Positions 22,706-34,722 of a DNA stretch of 64,000 bases are shown here, in pieces. Position 1 is the stretch's first letter. Each line of letters opens with the position of its first letter. The position numbers and the translations under genes were made by a program. The notes under the pieces were generated by a model that was not told the DNA's origin, did not search any database, and saw only the letters and a program-made list of their open reading frames with translations. Where the stretch lies: the NCBI GenBank assembly GCA_033439765.1, contig JAULSN010000006.1:992001-1056000 (forward strand), given 5' to 3'. The stretch is from Lasiosphaeria ovina. Its lineage: Eukaryota; Ascomycota; Sordariomycetes; Sordariales; Lasiosphaeriaceae.

Positions 22706-25700
22706 ATGGAGTCCGCCGTTTCCAAGAGTGCCGCGGCCCTCGGCGACGGACCCGCCGCTGCCCTCTCGTCGGCGGTAACCCGGGCCAGCGACGTTGCCGA
22801 AGCCCATGGGTCGTCGTCGTGGCTCGGCCTGTTTGCGAGGCTGGTGATATGGGTGTTGCATCTCGTGTCCATCATTTTGTACTATTCGGTCAAGCTGGCC
22901 ACCATCTCGGTGCCCTCGTTTCTCTTCACCCTCTTCTCGACGAGCCTGACCTTCACCATGAATGCAACTACACTGTGAGTTACTTCTCTGCCCACCCACT
23001 TCACCCGAGCCCGACTAACCGCCTCATGTGCAGCATGGTTCTTGTGTTGGCCATGGTATCGGGCATTAGCTGGGTGGTGAGGTATCGCTATCTCAACATG
23101 TACTCTCGCCTCCCTCCTGAGCCGCAGCGCAAGGAACCTGATATCGACCTCTTCCCCGACACGCAGGAGGAGGGTGTCAAGTCCGGGCTGATGAGCTATT
23201 TCGACGAGTTCCTGAGCGCCATCAAGATCTTTGGCTACCTGGAGCGTCCCGTCTTCCACGAGTTGACGCGCAGCATGCAGACGCGCAAGCTCATAGCTGG
23301 CGAGACGTTGAACTTGGAGGAAGAGAAGGGCTTCTGCATTGTCGTTGATGGCTTGGTCGAGATCTTTGTAAAGTCGTCTGGGGATGGTCGCCAGCCTCCT
23401 CCCAGCAGCCCTCACAGCGCCCCTTATGATTTCCCTTCCAGTGAAGATGAAAGCTTCGCCCCCGGCCAGCAGCGCTACCAGTTGTTGACTGAGGTCCGAA
23501 ACGGTGCTCCCATGTCGTCTCTGTTCTCCATCATGTCGCTCTTCACCGAAGACATCCCCATTCGCCACACCGAAGACGACAGCCCAGAGCCTCGCCCCAA
23601 CGTTGTTAACACCAACCATGCCCGCTTCCCGCGGAGTGCTGATTTTCGGAAGCCCCACGACGTGACAGTATCTTTCCCCAACACGCCTCAGCTCGACGCT
23701 TCGTCGCCAAGTGCTGCCTCGACATTGGTCAGCGCGCTCTCTCTCTCCTCCAACGGCCAACCTCTATCCCGGATCCCCCCCATGTCCCTCGACACGACGG
23801 CCAAGGGCCACGGCAGGTCCCAGAGGCCGGTGCCGAAGCGGAGCACTACCAGCTCGGCCCATCCGGATATCATAGGAAGAGCGACGGTCGATACGACCAT
23901 TGCCATAATTCCTGCTAGCGCGTTCCGGCGTCTTATCAGGATATATCCAAAGGCGACGGCCCACATTGTCCATGTCATACTCTCGAGGTTCCAGAGGGTC
24001 ACTCTCGCGACTGCATATAGCTATCTTGGCCTGACCGACGAGGTTTTGCAGATAGAGCGTATGATGCTGAAGTACACGATGGTGCAACTCCCCAACCACC
24101 TGCGCGGAGACGCGTTGGAAAGACTCAAAGAGAAGTTCAGCCGCGAGAGGGAGAGGATTGGCGAGGAAGAGGTTGGGAAAGGCATCGCTTTGCACAATGC
24201 CCATGCTGGCCGTCGCCGCCGGTCCACTACAACGCTGCGGAAAGAGGCGGCATTGCAGGCCTTCACTAAGCAGCGCACCAACTCGGAATTCGGTCCTACA
24301 ACTTTCCAAGAGCGCTCGCCTTTGGTCTCGCCAAGCCCAGGCGATCTGCTGGCCGACATTCAGTCATCAAGAGGTACCGGTCTCCGTCCACTGAGCGCCA
24401 CCCCCGCCGGTGGCCAATCTTTCACGGCGGATGGGCTTAGAGAAGTCGTATCTCCCCTCGCCCAGCGTGATTTCAACCCGTTTGCGTCGCAGAGGAATGC
24501 CCACGTACCTCTCGACAAGCGGGAGACGGCAGACGAGGACAACATGTTTCGTGAATCCATCCTGGAATGCATGTTCAAATCCATTGGCCTGACGGGGAAT
24601 TTGCTAGGACCCCGGGAGACAGACTCGGCCCAAGATTCCCCGCGTCTGGTGTCGTTGGACCAGAGACGCCAAAAGGCCGTATTCAGTAACAATGCCTTTG
24701 GGTTCATGGAGGCGCTTGAAGGATCCGTCGACGGCGACACCGAGTCGATGACATCGGGAGGACATGCCACGTCTCCGGGAATGAGCGCCCACTTGCTCGC
24801 CCAAGACATGAAAGACGAAGTCGAGATCGTATTCTTCCCCAAAGGCTCTGTTTTGGTGGAGCAGGGAGAGAGGAACCCAGGTCTCTACTATGTTATAGAC
24901 GGCTTCCTGGACATATGCATTCAAGTGGACGACTCTGCCTCGGATATTCTCCGGTCGGAGAGCAAATCCTCGTTTAACGCAATGCACAGTACCGACTCCT
25001 TTGGCGCCCAAAGTCGGGGCGGGACTTCGCCGCGTTTGTCGAAGCCGCCCGAAATGGGGAGCGGTGCTTTCGATGGCTTTAAGAAACTCCACAAGCGCCG
25101 CCGGGGCGTGGCCCTGATCAAGCCGGGGGGGCTTGCTGGCTATGTCGGAACCATCTCGTCATATAGGTCGTTCATCGATGTCGTGGCCAAGACGGATGTC
25201 TATGTCGGCTTCCTTCCACTTGCGTCGATTGAGAGGATTGTGGACCGGTATCCGATTGTTCTCCTGACCATGGCGAAGAGGCTCACCAGCCTTCTCCCTC
25301 GTCTGATTCTCCACATCGACTTTGCATTAGAGTGGCTGCAGGTCAATGCCGGCCAAGTTATCTTCCACGAGGGCGACGAGAGTGAAGCCATCTACATTGT
25401 CCTCAACGGGCGGCTGCGGTCGGTCCAAGATCGGAGGGACGGTGGCGTCAATGTCAAGGCCGAGTTTGGCCAAGGAGAAAGTATTGGAGAACTCGAAGTC
25501 ATGACCGAGTCTGCTCGCTCGGGCACTCTCCACGCCATCCGAGACACGGAGATAGTCAAATTCCCCCGAACCTTGTTTAACAGCCTGGCCCAGGAGCACC
25601 CGAATATCACAATCAAGATTTCCAAAATCATCGCCTCTCGCATGAGGGCTTTAGTTGACGACTCCAGCGGTCTCAAAGACGGCGGCGCTGCAAGGAACTC

Positions 25701-27409
25701 CATCAACAAGGGCTCCTCGACGCTAAATCTCCGCACCGTTGCAGTCCTTCCCGTCACGGCCGGGGTTCCGGTTGTCGAGTTTAGCAACAGGCTTCTGAAT
25801 GCCTTGACCCAAGTGGGGACGCCCAACGGAGCAACATCGCTCCATCAGGCGGGCATTCTCAACCACCTCGGCAAACACGCATTCAACAGGATGGGGAAGC
25901 TCAAGCTCTCCCAATACCTAGCAGACTTGGAAGAGAAATACGGGCTGGTGATTTACGTGGCTGGTGAGTTTCTATCCAGCGTGCATTCGGGGTGTTCGAG
26001 AACGATACAAGGTGTATCAACAGTCGCTGACCTCTTTCCGCCCAGATACGAATGTCAACGCCCCCTGGACACAGACCTGCATCGCTCAAGCCGATTGCGT
26101 CCTTTTTGTGGGCTTGGCTGACGGTTCCCCTGAAATTGGGGAATACGAGCGGTTCATGTTGGGGATGAAATCAACAGCGCGGAAGATACTAGTCCTTCTC
26201 CACCAGGAAAGGTACTCGAGCCCCGGGTTGACGAGAAGGTGGCTGAAGAACCGTATGTGGATAAATGGCGGGCATTTCCATGTCCAGATGGCATACAACG
26301 CCAACAGCATGCCGCTGCACCCCCCCACGAAGCGGACAGGGCCCAGTCTCAAGGAGCGGGTGCAGATCCTGCAGGCGGGAATCCAGAAGTACACGTCGCG
26401 GAAAGTGCGGCACAGCGCGTTTTATTCTCCCGAGGCGACGTTCAAAGGCGACTTCCACCGGCTGGCCCGGAGGCTCTGCGGCAAGTCGGTCGGCCTCGTT
26501 CTGGGCGGCGGCGGAGCAAGGGGCATAGCGCAGGTCGGCATCATTCGAGCGATGGAAGAGGCGGGAATTCCCATCGACATCATAGGGGGGACTTCGATCG
26601 GCGCTTTCATTGGCGCGCTGTATGCCCGGCACGCCGACGTGGTGCCAATCTACGGGCTTGCAAAGAAGTTTTCGGGCAGGATGGGAAGCATGTGGAGATT
26701 TGCCTTTGACCTCACGTATCCCTCGGCATCGTACACGACGGGCCACGAGTTCAATCGCGGCATCTTCAAGACGCTGGGCAAGACGCAGATCGAAGACTTT
26801 TGGCTCGAGTACTACTGCAACACTACCAACATCAGCAAGAGCCGGGCCGAGTTCCACACGAGCGGGTATGCTTGGAGATATGTGCGCGCGTCCATGTCGC
26901 TGGCCGGGCTCTTGCCGCCGCTCTGCGACGAGGGCAGCATGCTTCTCGACGGGGGGTACGTGGACAACCTGACCGTCTCGCACATGAAGTCGCTCGGGTC
27001 CGACATCATCTTCGCCATCGACGTTGGCTCGCTCGACGACGACACGCCACAGGCATTCGGCGACACGCTGTCGGGGCTGTGGGCGTTCTGGAACCGGTGG
27101 AATCCGTTCTCGTCGGTGCCCAATCCGCCGACGCTGGCTGAGATCCAGGCGCGGCTCGCATACGTGTCGAGCGTGGACGCGCTGGAGAGGGCCAAGACGA
27201 TGGCAGGCTGCTTCTACATGCGGCCGCCGATCGACGAGTACGGAACACTGGACTTTGGCAAGTTTGACGAGATATACCAGGTCGGTTACAAGTACGGCCA
27301 AGAGTTTCTGGAGAAATTACGGGACGAGGGCGTGTTGCCCCTGGTGGAGGAGACGGAGGCCAAGAAGGCGCTCCGGAGGACCATGGCGCCGCGTCGCGCG
27401 AGCATTTAG
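22706..27409 (+). CDS. NTE1: lysophospholipase NTE1 (patatin-like, neuropathy target esterase family)
   Basis: This ER serine esterase deacylates phosphatidylcholine and lysophosphatidylcholine. Three exons are predicted: 22706-22974, 23034-25963 and 26046-27409 (1520 aa, as in other filamentous fungi). The N-terminus has two membrane segments ([19 protein letters not shown] and [14 protein letters not shown], the second spanning the first intron). Cyclic-nucleotide-binding-like domains follow: [30 protein letters not shown] and [15 protein letters not shown] with GESIGELEV. The C-terminal patatin domain has the oxyanion loop [11 protein letters not shown], the nucleophile motif GTSIG (about 26587-26603) and the catalytic Asp in [10 protein letters not shown] Ser/Pro-rich region separates the first two cyclic-nucleotide domains. 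The introns end in gtgcag and gcccag. It is divergent from SUI2. Confidence 0.95.
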
Positions 27410-28432
27410 AGGGTGTTTGCTGCAAGAGCATTTCTACTGGCATTAGAAGCAAGCGATCAAGATACCTCGGCCAGTGTATCGCTCGACCAAGTTAGATATT
27501 TGTTTTATATTGTGCTGGCGGGCATCACATGTTTGTTTTAGAGTATGGACCTAGAGTCGACTGATAAGATGAGTGGGAGGAGTATTTCTGTATATATGTA
27601 GCATTGCATAATATTCTCCAGTTGTCGGTTCGAGAACTCCATACGTCCCAAAGGTGCTGCAGCAAATCGGATCTCAATATAGGGTGTACGTAGGGCGTTG
27701 GAAGATCTGCGCGCACATGCATCCAACGTTACCGATGTGGCGGACTGCAGATCTATTTTTTGGTGGCACCCTCTTTTTTTGTTCAGTTGTAGACCGAGAT
27801 GACATCATACCATTGCCTCGGTCAGCTTGACCGATGATCTCGGATCGGAATTTCAATGCTTGCTCCCCTGCCATGTCCAATCAGTATTCGTGGGCTTAAG
27901 TGAAACTACTTGGCTTGGCGATGATGGCACTTGTTTTAGTCAGAGGGGCTTTTTTGGCTACCCTACCTAGATAATTGGAACGAGCTGCGTAGATGGTTGG
28001 TTGCAACGTTCCAAATAAGAGAGGCGATTTCCACTGCATTTGTTCATTCCGGTTTTGCTTTCCACTGAACAAAACAACACGAACCAAGTTACATGTATTA
28101 AAGTCGAATATCTTTGATCGCCACACCACCACGGTATTTTGAGTCGGAGATCGTTTTTATTTCCAGATATTCACCAGCCTACCTACCTACCTACCTACCT
28201 ATATACTACCTGGTCGTGCGTGTGTGTGTGTGGATTGGATTGGATTGTTGCAGCCGGAAATCACATTGCAACCGACCTCATTCTCAGCAAATAGAATACA
28301 ACACAAAACCCGCAGCCAAACCAACAAAAGGGAGATCTTGCAGTGCAGGGGAATAAAAAGTAAAACAAAGCCCTGCCTGCCGTCACCAAAGGGAACAGAG
28401 GACCCAGAAGAGACACGAGGGAGAGAAATAAA
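27410..28432. other. NTE1 3' region and upstream region of the GYD-repeat gene
   Basis: AT-rich sequence with no supported gene. A CCTA tetranucleotide repeat lies at about 28178-28201 and a ttggattggattg repeat near 28233. A-rich purine sequence precedes the next ATG (aataaaATG). Confidence 0.5.
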
Positions 28433-28987
28433 ATGAAAGTCCCGCAGAAGCTCATCCCGCAAGACCCGCGGCCCTCCAAAGCGCACCCGCAGCACCGCGC
28501 GCAACGCAAGGCGGTCGAGAAGCGCGAGGGCGGCGGCGCGTTCGAGTGGGTGACGGCGGCCGGGCTGCTGCTGACGGGGCTGCTGCTGGCCGTGGACGTG
28601 GAGCGCGACGTGAGGAAGTGCGAGGCGCGGCATGAGGCCGAGGAGAAGGAGGGGAAATCTAGAAGGGAGAGGGAGAGGGAGAGGGAGAGGGGTGGTGAAA
28701 AAGATGGTGAGAGGGATAGGCATAGCCATAGGGATAGGGGCAGGGGCGAGCGCGATGGGAGGCACAGTGAACAGGGCGACCAGAGGGGGATAGAGTACGG
28801 CGACGATGGCGGACACCGGCGCGACAGGGCCCGGTCAGAGGACGGCAGCCGTTGGGGGTGGTCGTATGGCGGCTACGACAACGAGGGGTATAGTCATAAA
28901 AATGGGTATGATGGGTATGATGGGTATGATGGGTATGATAGGTATGCGCGCGATTGCAGGCCGAGGGGGAGGAGCTCGGGGAGGTAA
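28433..28987 (+). CDS. small one-TM protein with Arg/Glu tract and GYD repeat
   Basis: An intronless frame of 184 codons starts at the ATG at 28433. The N-terminus is hydrophilic and basic (QDPRPSKAHPQHRAQRKAVEKREGGG), followed by one membrane segment (FEWVTAAGLLLTGLLLAVDV) and a highly charged tail with an alternating Arg-Glu tract and a C-terminal repeat (NGYDGYDGYDGYDRY) coded by four 9-base GGGTATGAT units. The N-terminal half looks conserved in form (I recall similar short fungal hypotheticals), while the tail is low complexity and probably variable. A single hydrophobic segment with flanking charges suggests membrane insertion. No function can be assigned. Confidence 0.65.
   Translation: MKVPQKLIPQDPRPSKAHPQHRAQRKAVEKREGGGAFEWVTAAGLLLTGLLLAVDVERDVRKCEARHEAEEKEGKSRRERERERERGGEKDGERDRHSHRDRGRGERDGRHSEQGDQRGIEYGDDGGHRRDRARSEDGSRWGWSYGGYDNEGYSHKNGYDGYDGYDGYDRYARDCRPRGRSSGR
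28904..28939 (+). repeat. 9-bp GGGTATGAT tandem repeat, four copies, in coding sequence
   Basis: Four perfect 9-base units encode GYD-GYD-GYD-GYD at the C-terminus of the preceding gene. Copy-number change would add or remove three residues without a frameshift. Confidence 0.9.
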
Positions 28988-29475
28988 GGTGAATATATTG
29001 GCTATCAAAGGACATGCCAAAGCAAAAATATACGTTGCGGCCTGCAACACTTGTTGATTACCAATGACACCTAAACAAGGAAGACCAAAACAGAAAGACA
29101 AAAAAATTGAAAAAAAAAAAAAGATGGGCCGACCAAGGCTCGAACCTTGACCCTCTTGAGGCGCGAAGGGTTCGGAGTTACCTAAACGGTGCTCCTTGGA
29201 CAAAGTAGGGGAATCCCCTGTGACCAGTTCAGCTACTTCGCTTGGAAACAGGCAGGCAAGTTAGGTTCATATATGCATGTCCACATGCGGTTACCTAATT
29301 TTTGCCCCTCCGCCAGACATAACATGCCGGCCCCGAATATCAGGCACACACACGGCAGGCAGGCAGGCAGGCAGGCAGGCGCACGGGACGGAAGCGAACA
29401 TGGTTTTATCCTACTGCTATCTTATCGACGATATATGTACGGTGTACGGCGCCACCAGTGGGGGGGCTGACGTCG
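28988..29475. other. intergenic region with pol III-like element and GGCA repeat
   Basis: This lies between the GYD-repeat gene and the convergent PLP decarboxylase. It contains the tRNA-like element listed separately (29100-29200) and a GGCA tetranucleotide repeat at 29354-29380. No protein gene is supported. Confidence 0.5.
29100..29200 (-). ncRNA. possible degenerate tRNA or pol III-transcribed element
   Basis: On the minus strand a perfect B-box-like sequence (ggttcgagcc at about 29138-29147) sits in a T-arm-like palindrome (caaggttcgagccttg), followed after tcggccca by a run of 12 T (plus-strand A run ending about 29122), like a pol III terminator. About 40 bases upstream a taggtaactccg stretch weakly resembles an A box. 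However, the 5' acceptor strand that should pair with tcggccc is not present, and the T-stem is imperfect if a 7-base loop is kept. So this is not a standard tRNA; a tRNA pseudogene or SINE-like fragment is more likely. Confidence 0.25.
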
Positions 29476-31167
29476 TCAGCTCTTGAGAATCTCCTCGGCG
29501 GCGCCCACCAGCGTCTGGAAGGCGGCCTCGACGTGTTCCTTCTCGGTGGTGCGCACGCCCGTCATCATGCGGATGCCAAAACGGCCGTTCAGCACGGTGC
29601 TGGTGACCCACATGCGGCCGGTGGCGTTGACGGCGTCGCAGAGGGTCTTTGTCAGGGCGTTGCGCTCGTCCTCCGAAGACCCCGGCTTGCCGACCATGCG
29701 GAAGACGGTCAGGGCAAAGCTGGGGCCCGTCATGATCTCGAACAGGTCGGGGCGGGCGCGCAGCCAGGAGGCAAAGTCCTCGCCCAGTTTGGTGGTGCGG
29801 CGGATGTAGGCGCGCAGGCCGTCAGCGCCATAGCTGCGCAGCACGAACCAGACCTTCAGACTCCGGAAGCGGCGGCCGAGGGGGATCTGCCACTCGCGGT
29901 AGTCGGTCACGAGGCCGCCGTCCGAGGCGGCGTTGCCGTAGACGGCCTGGTTGACGGTCAGGGCGCGCACGAACCACTCGCGGTTGCGCACGTACAGGCA
30001 CGAGGCGTCGAAGTTGGTCAGCAGCCACTTGTGCATGTTCATGTCGAAGCTGTGGAAGCCGGCCACGAGGGCGATGTTGGTGGCCGCCTGCACCTCGGGG
30101 CACACCAGGGCGGCGCCGGCGTAGGCGGCGTCGAGGTGCACCCACACTTCGCCGGGCGCGCCGGCGGGGACGAAGTCGGCGAGGGCCGACGTGATGCCGG
30201 CGAAGTCGTCGACGGCGCACGTGTCGGTGGTGCCCAGGGTGGCGGTCAGGAAGAAGGGCTCGAGGTTGCGAGCGCGGCAGTCGGCGAGGGCCTGGGCGAG
30301 GACGGGGCCCGAGAGGGCGTAGTTGTCCTCGGCGCGCACGGGGATGGCCATGAAGCGCACGCCGAGGATGATGGCGGCCTTCTTGGTGGAGCTGTGGGTG
30401 GTGGTGGTGGCGAGGGCGACCATGCGGCTGCGCTTGTGGGCGATGGCGTCGTCGCGGGCGTCGCCGTCGAGGTCGGCGGGCACCGTCTCGCGCAGGTACT
30501 TCTCGCGGGCGGCGACCATGGCGGTTAGCACGGCCTCGCTGGCCGAGCCCTGGATGACGCCGCCGCCGCGTGTCGGGCCGGTCGACAGGTAGCAGTCGGG
30601 CAGGCCCAGCAGCTTGGCCAGCCAGTCCAGCACAATGGTCTCGAGCTCGGTGACGGCGGGGCTGCAGATCCAGTTGAAGCAGGCCCCGCTCAGGGCGGCG
30701 CTGTACAGCTCGCCCAGGATGGACGGGTAGCTGGTGGCGCACGGGAAGAAGGCGTGGAAGCCGGGGTGCTGCCTAGACGGAACCAAGGCGACGTCAGAGA
30801 CATAGGACATGGGACATGGGACATGGGACATGGGACATGGTCCGGAGATGCCAGGCCGTCCCGTCTCACCAGTGCGTGATGCCGGGGAGGATCTTGGCCT
30901 CGATGTCCTTCTGGATGTCGGTCCACGGCTCGCCCTGCGCGGGAGCCTCGGTCGGCAGCAGCTTCCTCAGATAGCCCGGCTCGACCGTCGACACGACATT
31001 GCGCGTCTCGATGTTGTCATAGTAGCCGATGACTGGGTTGTATGTTAGCCTTTGCCCTCTGTTGTCTCCTATTTTCCGAGTTGGCGGGCGGGTATAGGTA
31101 AGAAGATGAGCTACTCACTTTCCTCGATCGACGAAATGGCCGCGTCTCTGAAGCCGTTGGAGTCCAT
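29476..31167 (-). CDS. group II PLP-dependent decarboxylase (aromatic-L-amino-acid decarboxylase type)
   Basis: Members decarboxylate aromatic amino acids (Trp, Tyr, DOPA) to amines. Three exons are predicted: 31119-31167, 30870-31032 and 29476-30772 (502 aa). The first exon encodes only MDSNGFRDAAISSIEE plus one base. The layout fits the family: YYDNIETRNVVSTVEPGYLR near the N-terminus, HPGFHAFFP, GGGVIQGSASEAVL (PLP phosphate contacts), WVHLDAAYAGAALVCPE (Asp to the pyridine N) and the Schiff-base Lys in SFDMNMHKWLLTNFDAS. The C-terminal small domain runs to the stop. The second intron has a CATGGGA heptamer repeat. It is divergent from the Ist2-like gene. The substrate cannot be told from sequence. 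Confidence 0.9.
30805..30840. repeat. GGGACAT heptamer repeat in decarboxylase intron 2
   Basis: About five copies of a 7-base unit (the first one imperfect, aggacat) lie within the intron at 30773-30869. Confidence 0.85.
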
Positions 31168-32223
31168 TGTCGGGGCAATTTTCGGGAAGTTTATAAATCT
31201 CTGGCTGGTACTGAGGGGTGTTGATGGAGGGACAGAGGCAGACCAGTGAGCCAAAAAGACGAATGCCGAAGTTCGGGAGCGAGCGTGGGCAAGGAAGTAC
31301 GTCGAGACCCGTCTCAGGGGCTGTTAATATTTTATTTTATACGCATTTATAAGGCATCCGAGTCTTTTGGTACGCGCTTACTCCGTACGGTATCCTCACT
31401 GCGTCTCCACCTATTCTGTTTCCCGAATGTCGAATGCTTGTCGTCCAGAGTCGTTGTCTCCCGCCCTTCGCATGACAAGATGTCGTCCCGGTTGTCGCTG
31501 CGGCGAGATTTCCTGCCCGCTTTTAGACGGCCGAAACTCGGCTTCGGGCGCAGAAAGCGCTTGCGACATTTTCTTGGGCCTAGTTCCTAGTTCCATCGAA
31601 CTGGGGTGGGCATCTCTTCAAGCTCCCGCATTACTACCTTAAATATGGGCAGGCTGGCACGCCAAAGAGACAAGAACAGAGCATGACCCTGCCGTCAAGG
31701 TCCTCACCTTGAACGTCAACAAGGAAAGAGCAATCAAGGTACCGAGTACGGGAGTACAACCTCCAGTAATGGCGGGACGTGATTCAAGTGGTTCAGATGC
31801 TGGATTAGATAATCAACATCTCCAAGAGAGCCGAGCCGAGGCCAAGGACAAGGCGGGAGATTCTGCCCGAGCACAGACCAGCCCAGATCTCGACTTGAGC
31901 CCAGCTTGTCTGGGATCCTGGTTCGACCCCTGTCAGAGACCCATGACATCCAGTGACGTCGACCACGCCCTCCCAGCTCAGCTCCAGCACAAAGCTGCCC
32001 GACTTTGGTGATAACACCGCACAACAGCACCAACAGTGCACCGAACCAACCAGCTTGCCAGTGTTTTTGGCATTTTTTTGCTCTCTGGCAAAGGTGACAC
32101 TTATTGCACCCTCACGTTTCTCCAACACCCGTCAATAAGACCCAAAGTATTCGAACAGCGATAGAGAAGAGACAATTTAAAGTTGCATCCCGTCCCTCCC
32201 CGCAGCTCCCAAGGCCCGTCGCC
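31168..32223. promoter_or_regulatory. divergent promoter region, decarboxylase and Ist2-like gene
   Basis: The start codons of two divergently transcribed genes lie 1056 bases apart. The sequence contains no supported gene. The right end (about 32130-32220) is C/A-rich (cgtccctccccgcag), as in a fungal 5' leader, and could include a leader intron end. Confidence 0.5.
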
Positions 32224-34722
32224 ATGGCCAAAGACGGCGTAAAGGACAGGACGAGGCACAAGTCCAACTTTGAGTACAACACCTTGACCCCTTTACTTTG
32301 CCTTACCTTGTTTATGCTGACCCCTTTTCTTGTTCGCAGTGTCGACTACGTGATCCACTACAAAATCCCCGCAACAGGTTCGAATGCGCGAATGCCCGAT
32401 TGCGATTGCCTCTTGAGAACACTGCACGAAGCTACATAGTCATGGGCACTGATTCAAATATGCAACAGACCAAGAAGCAGCCGAAGCTGAGGCTGCCTTT
32501 ACTCAGCTCGTCAAGGAAGTCGCCGACGTGGGGTTCGCTACCGAAGTCCGCAATGGCGGCAAGTCGTCGTTGCTGGTCTTCGTCAAGATCGCCTCGGAGA
32601 AGCTGCTAGCAAAGCAAGTCTACCGCTACAGGGTCCAGGACTGGCTGTACGGCGTGCGGGCCTCGGCGCCCAACCAGGACCTGGAGCAGTATTTCAAGGA
32701 CGAGCCCGTCAGCGACGCCGAGCGCCTGCGCCTGGCCTACCTGCTCATCACCAAGCCCAAGAACGAGGGCGGTGCTGGAATCACGCCGCAGGTCGGCGCC
32801 TGGAAGTACGTGGCATCGATATTCCCCCTCCACGACCGCGACTTCAACCGCCAGTGGATCAAGCAATGGAGCACCAAGTACTACCTCGACAGCAGCGACA
32901 TTGACCAGATCCGCGACCGCTTCGGCGAGCGCGTGGCTTTCTACTTTGCCTTCCTCCAGTCCTACTTCACCTTTCTGCTGTTCCCCGCAGCCTTTGGCTT
33001 CGCTTCCTGGCTTCTCCTGGGGCAGTTCTCGTGGTTCTACGCCCTGGTAAACTGTCTCTGGTCTGTTGTCTTCTTTGAGCACTGGAAGATGAAGGAGGTT
33101 GACCTCGCCGTCCAGTGGGGGGTGCGAGGCGTCTCCAAGATCCAGCTTCCCCGCTCACAGTTCCAGTTCGACCGCGAGGCCCAGGATCCGGTGACTGGCG
33201 AGATTATTAGGGTGTACTCGCCCTTCAAGCGTTTTGCGCGACAGCTTCTCCAAGCCCCCTTTGCACTGGCCTGTTTTGTTGTTCTGGGAACCCTGATTGT
33301 CAGCTGTTTTTCGATTGAGATCTTCATCACTGAAATCTACAACGGGCCCTTCAAGCAGTACCTGGTTAGTGATGGCCCAGACGCCCCCTAATCCGTAGGT
33401 TCTTGATCGCTAACCATTAGCTGTCACTAGACCTTCCTGCCCACTATTCTCTTGACCATCTTCACGCCTACGCTTACGACACTGCTCACCAAGCTGGCAG
33501 AGCGCCTTACAGAGGTGGAGAACTACGAAACCAAAGACGGTGAGTGCCTGAGAACGAGTGCCTGAGAACGAGTGCCTGAGAACGAGTGCCTGAGAACGAG
33601 TGCCTGAGAACGAGGCTTCCGGACACGCAAGACGGCCCGGCTAACTGTCAACCCCCTTGTAGCTCACCAAGCGTCATTCGTCCAAAAGATTTTTGTGCTG
33701 AATTTTATCACTTCGTACTCGCCTATATTCCTCACTGCTTTCGTCTACGTGCCCTTTGGCAAAATCCTGGTGCCATACCTTGACGTGTTCCAGCTTACGG
33801 CCCAGAAGTTCACAACAGAAGGGAAGCCATTGCCGACCAAGGCCTGGGAAATCAACCCCGATAGGCTCACGAAACAGGTCATCTACTTCACAGTGACGGC
33901 CCAGATAGTCAATTTTGTCACCGAGGTCATTGTACCTTATGTAAAGCGGAGGATGTCCAAGGCAGTGGAAGAGGTCCATTCGGAAATCTCCTCAGAGAAG
34001 AAGGCCGAACTCCGGGTCCGGGATGTGCCCGAGGAGCATGAATTCCTTGGGCGGGTAAGAGAAGAGGCGGAGCTCGACGAGTACGATGTCACTGTTGACT
34101 ATAGGGAAATGGTGATTCAGTTTGGTAAGTCATTGCTTGCCGGTCTGAGAACGCCGACACTGACCCGCAAATAGGGTACCTGTCGCTCTTCTCGGTGGTT
34201 TGGCCACTGACAGCATGCTCGTTTCTGGTCAACAACTGGGTCGAAGCCCGGTCGGATGCGATGAAGATTGCCATCAGCAGCCAACGGCCGATCCCATGGC
34301 GCGCAGACTCGATCGGCCCCTGGCTCAACTCGCTGGGATTTCTGTCGTGGCTCGGCAGCGTCACCAGCGCCGCGTTGGTGTTTCTCTTTCACCAGAGCCA
34401 GCACGGACCGGACGGCTCGCCGTGGGACATCTCTGGCTGGGCTCTACTGCTCTCGATTTTGTTCTCGGAGCACGTCTACCTCGTCGTGCAGCGGATCGTC
34501 CGTAGCGCCGTCCATCTCATGGACAGCCCCGGCCTCCAGAAGGAGCGAGCGGAGCGGTTTGCTATGCGCAAGCAGCTTCTTGAGCAGACATTTAGCCAAG
34601 ACCTAACGGAGGAATCTCACGGTCCCGGCCTGAGTGGCGGCGAGAAGATTACTCGTGAAGCCCTCGAGGAAGAAGCGCGACGGATTTCGATCAAGGGCAA
34701 TGGGACTCCAGAGGAGCAGTGA
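32224..34722 (+). CDS. IST2: Ist2/anoctamin (TMEM16)-type membrane protein
   Basis: Ist2-like proteins are multi-spanning ER proteins that tether cortical ER to the plasma membrane and affect salt tolerance. Six exons join in frame: 32224-32273, 32340-32377, 32469-33364, 33431-33539, 33663-34124 and 34175-34722 (700 aa). The N-terminal cytosolic domain (VDYVIHYKIPAT, then AFTQLVKEVADVGF) precedes the anoctamin core: YYLDSSDIDQIRDRFGERVAFYFAF, several hydrophobic helices (YFTFLLFPAAFGFASWLLLG; LACFVVLGTLIVSCFSIEIF), NFITSYSPIFLTAFVYVPFG and FGYLSLFSVVWPLTACSFL. A charged C-terminal tail follows, without the strongly basic plasma-membrane-binding end of yeast Ist2. The fourth intron carries a 14-bp x5 minisatellite. 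The first two exons are tiny, so their borders are the least certain. Confidence 0.88.
33542..33611. repeat. 14-bp minisatellite, five perfect copies, in IST2 intron 4
   Basis: The unit gagtgcctgagaac is repeated five times without a mismatch, starting two bases into the intron (33540-33662) so that the first copy overlaps the 5' splice site gtgagt. Confidence 0.95.

Noticed and set aside
26189..27301. 370-codon minus-strand frame over the NTE1 patatin domain
   Set aside because: Antisense shadow of a clear coding exon.
29458..30742. 356-codon plus-strand frame and 306-codon minus-strand frame over the decarboxylase
   Set aside because: Shadows of the decarboxylase exon; no family features and biased composition.
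31890..31945. ctggttcgacccctg resembling a tRNA B box
   Set aside because: No matching acceptor or anticodon arms and no T run follow it.
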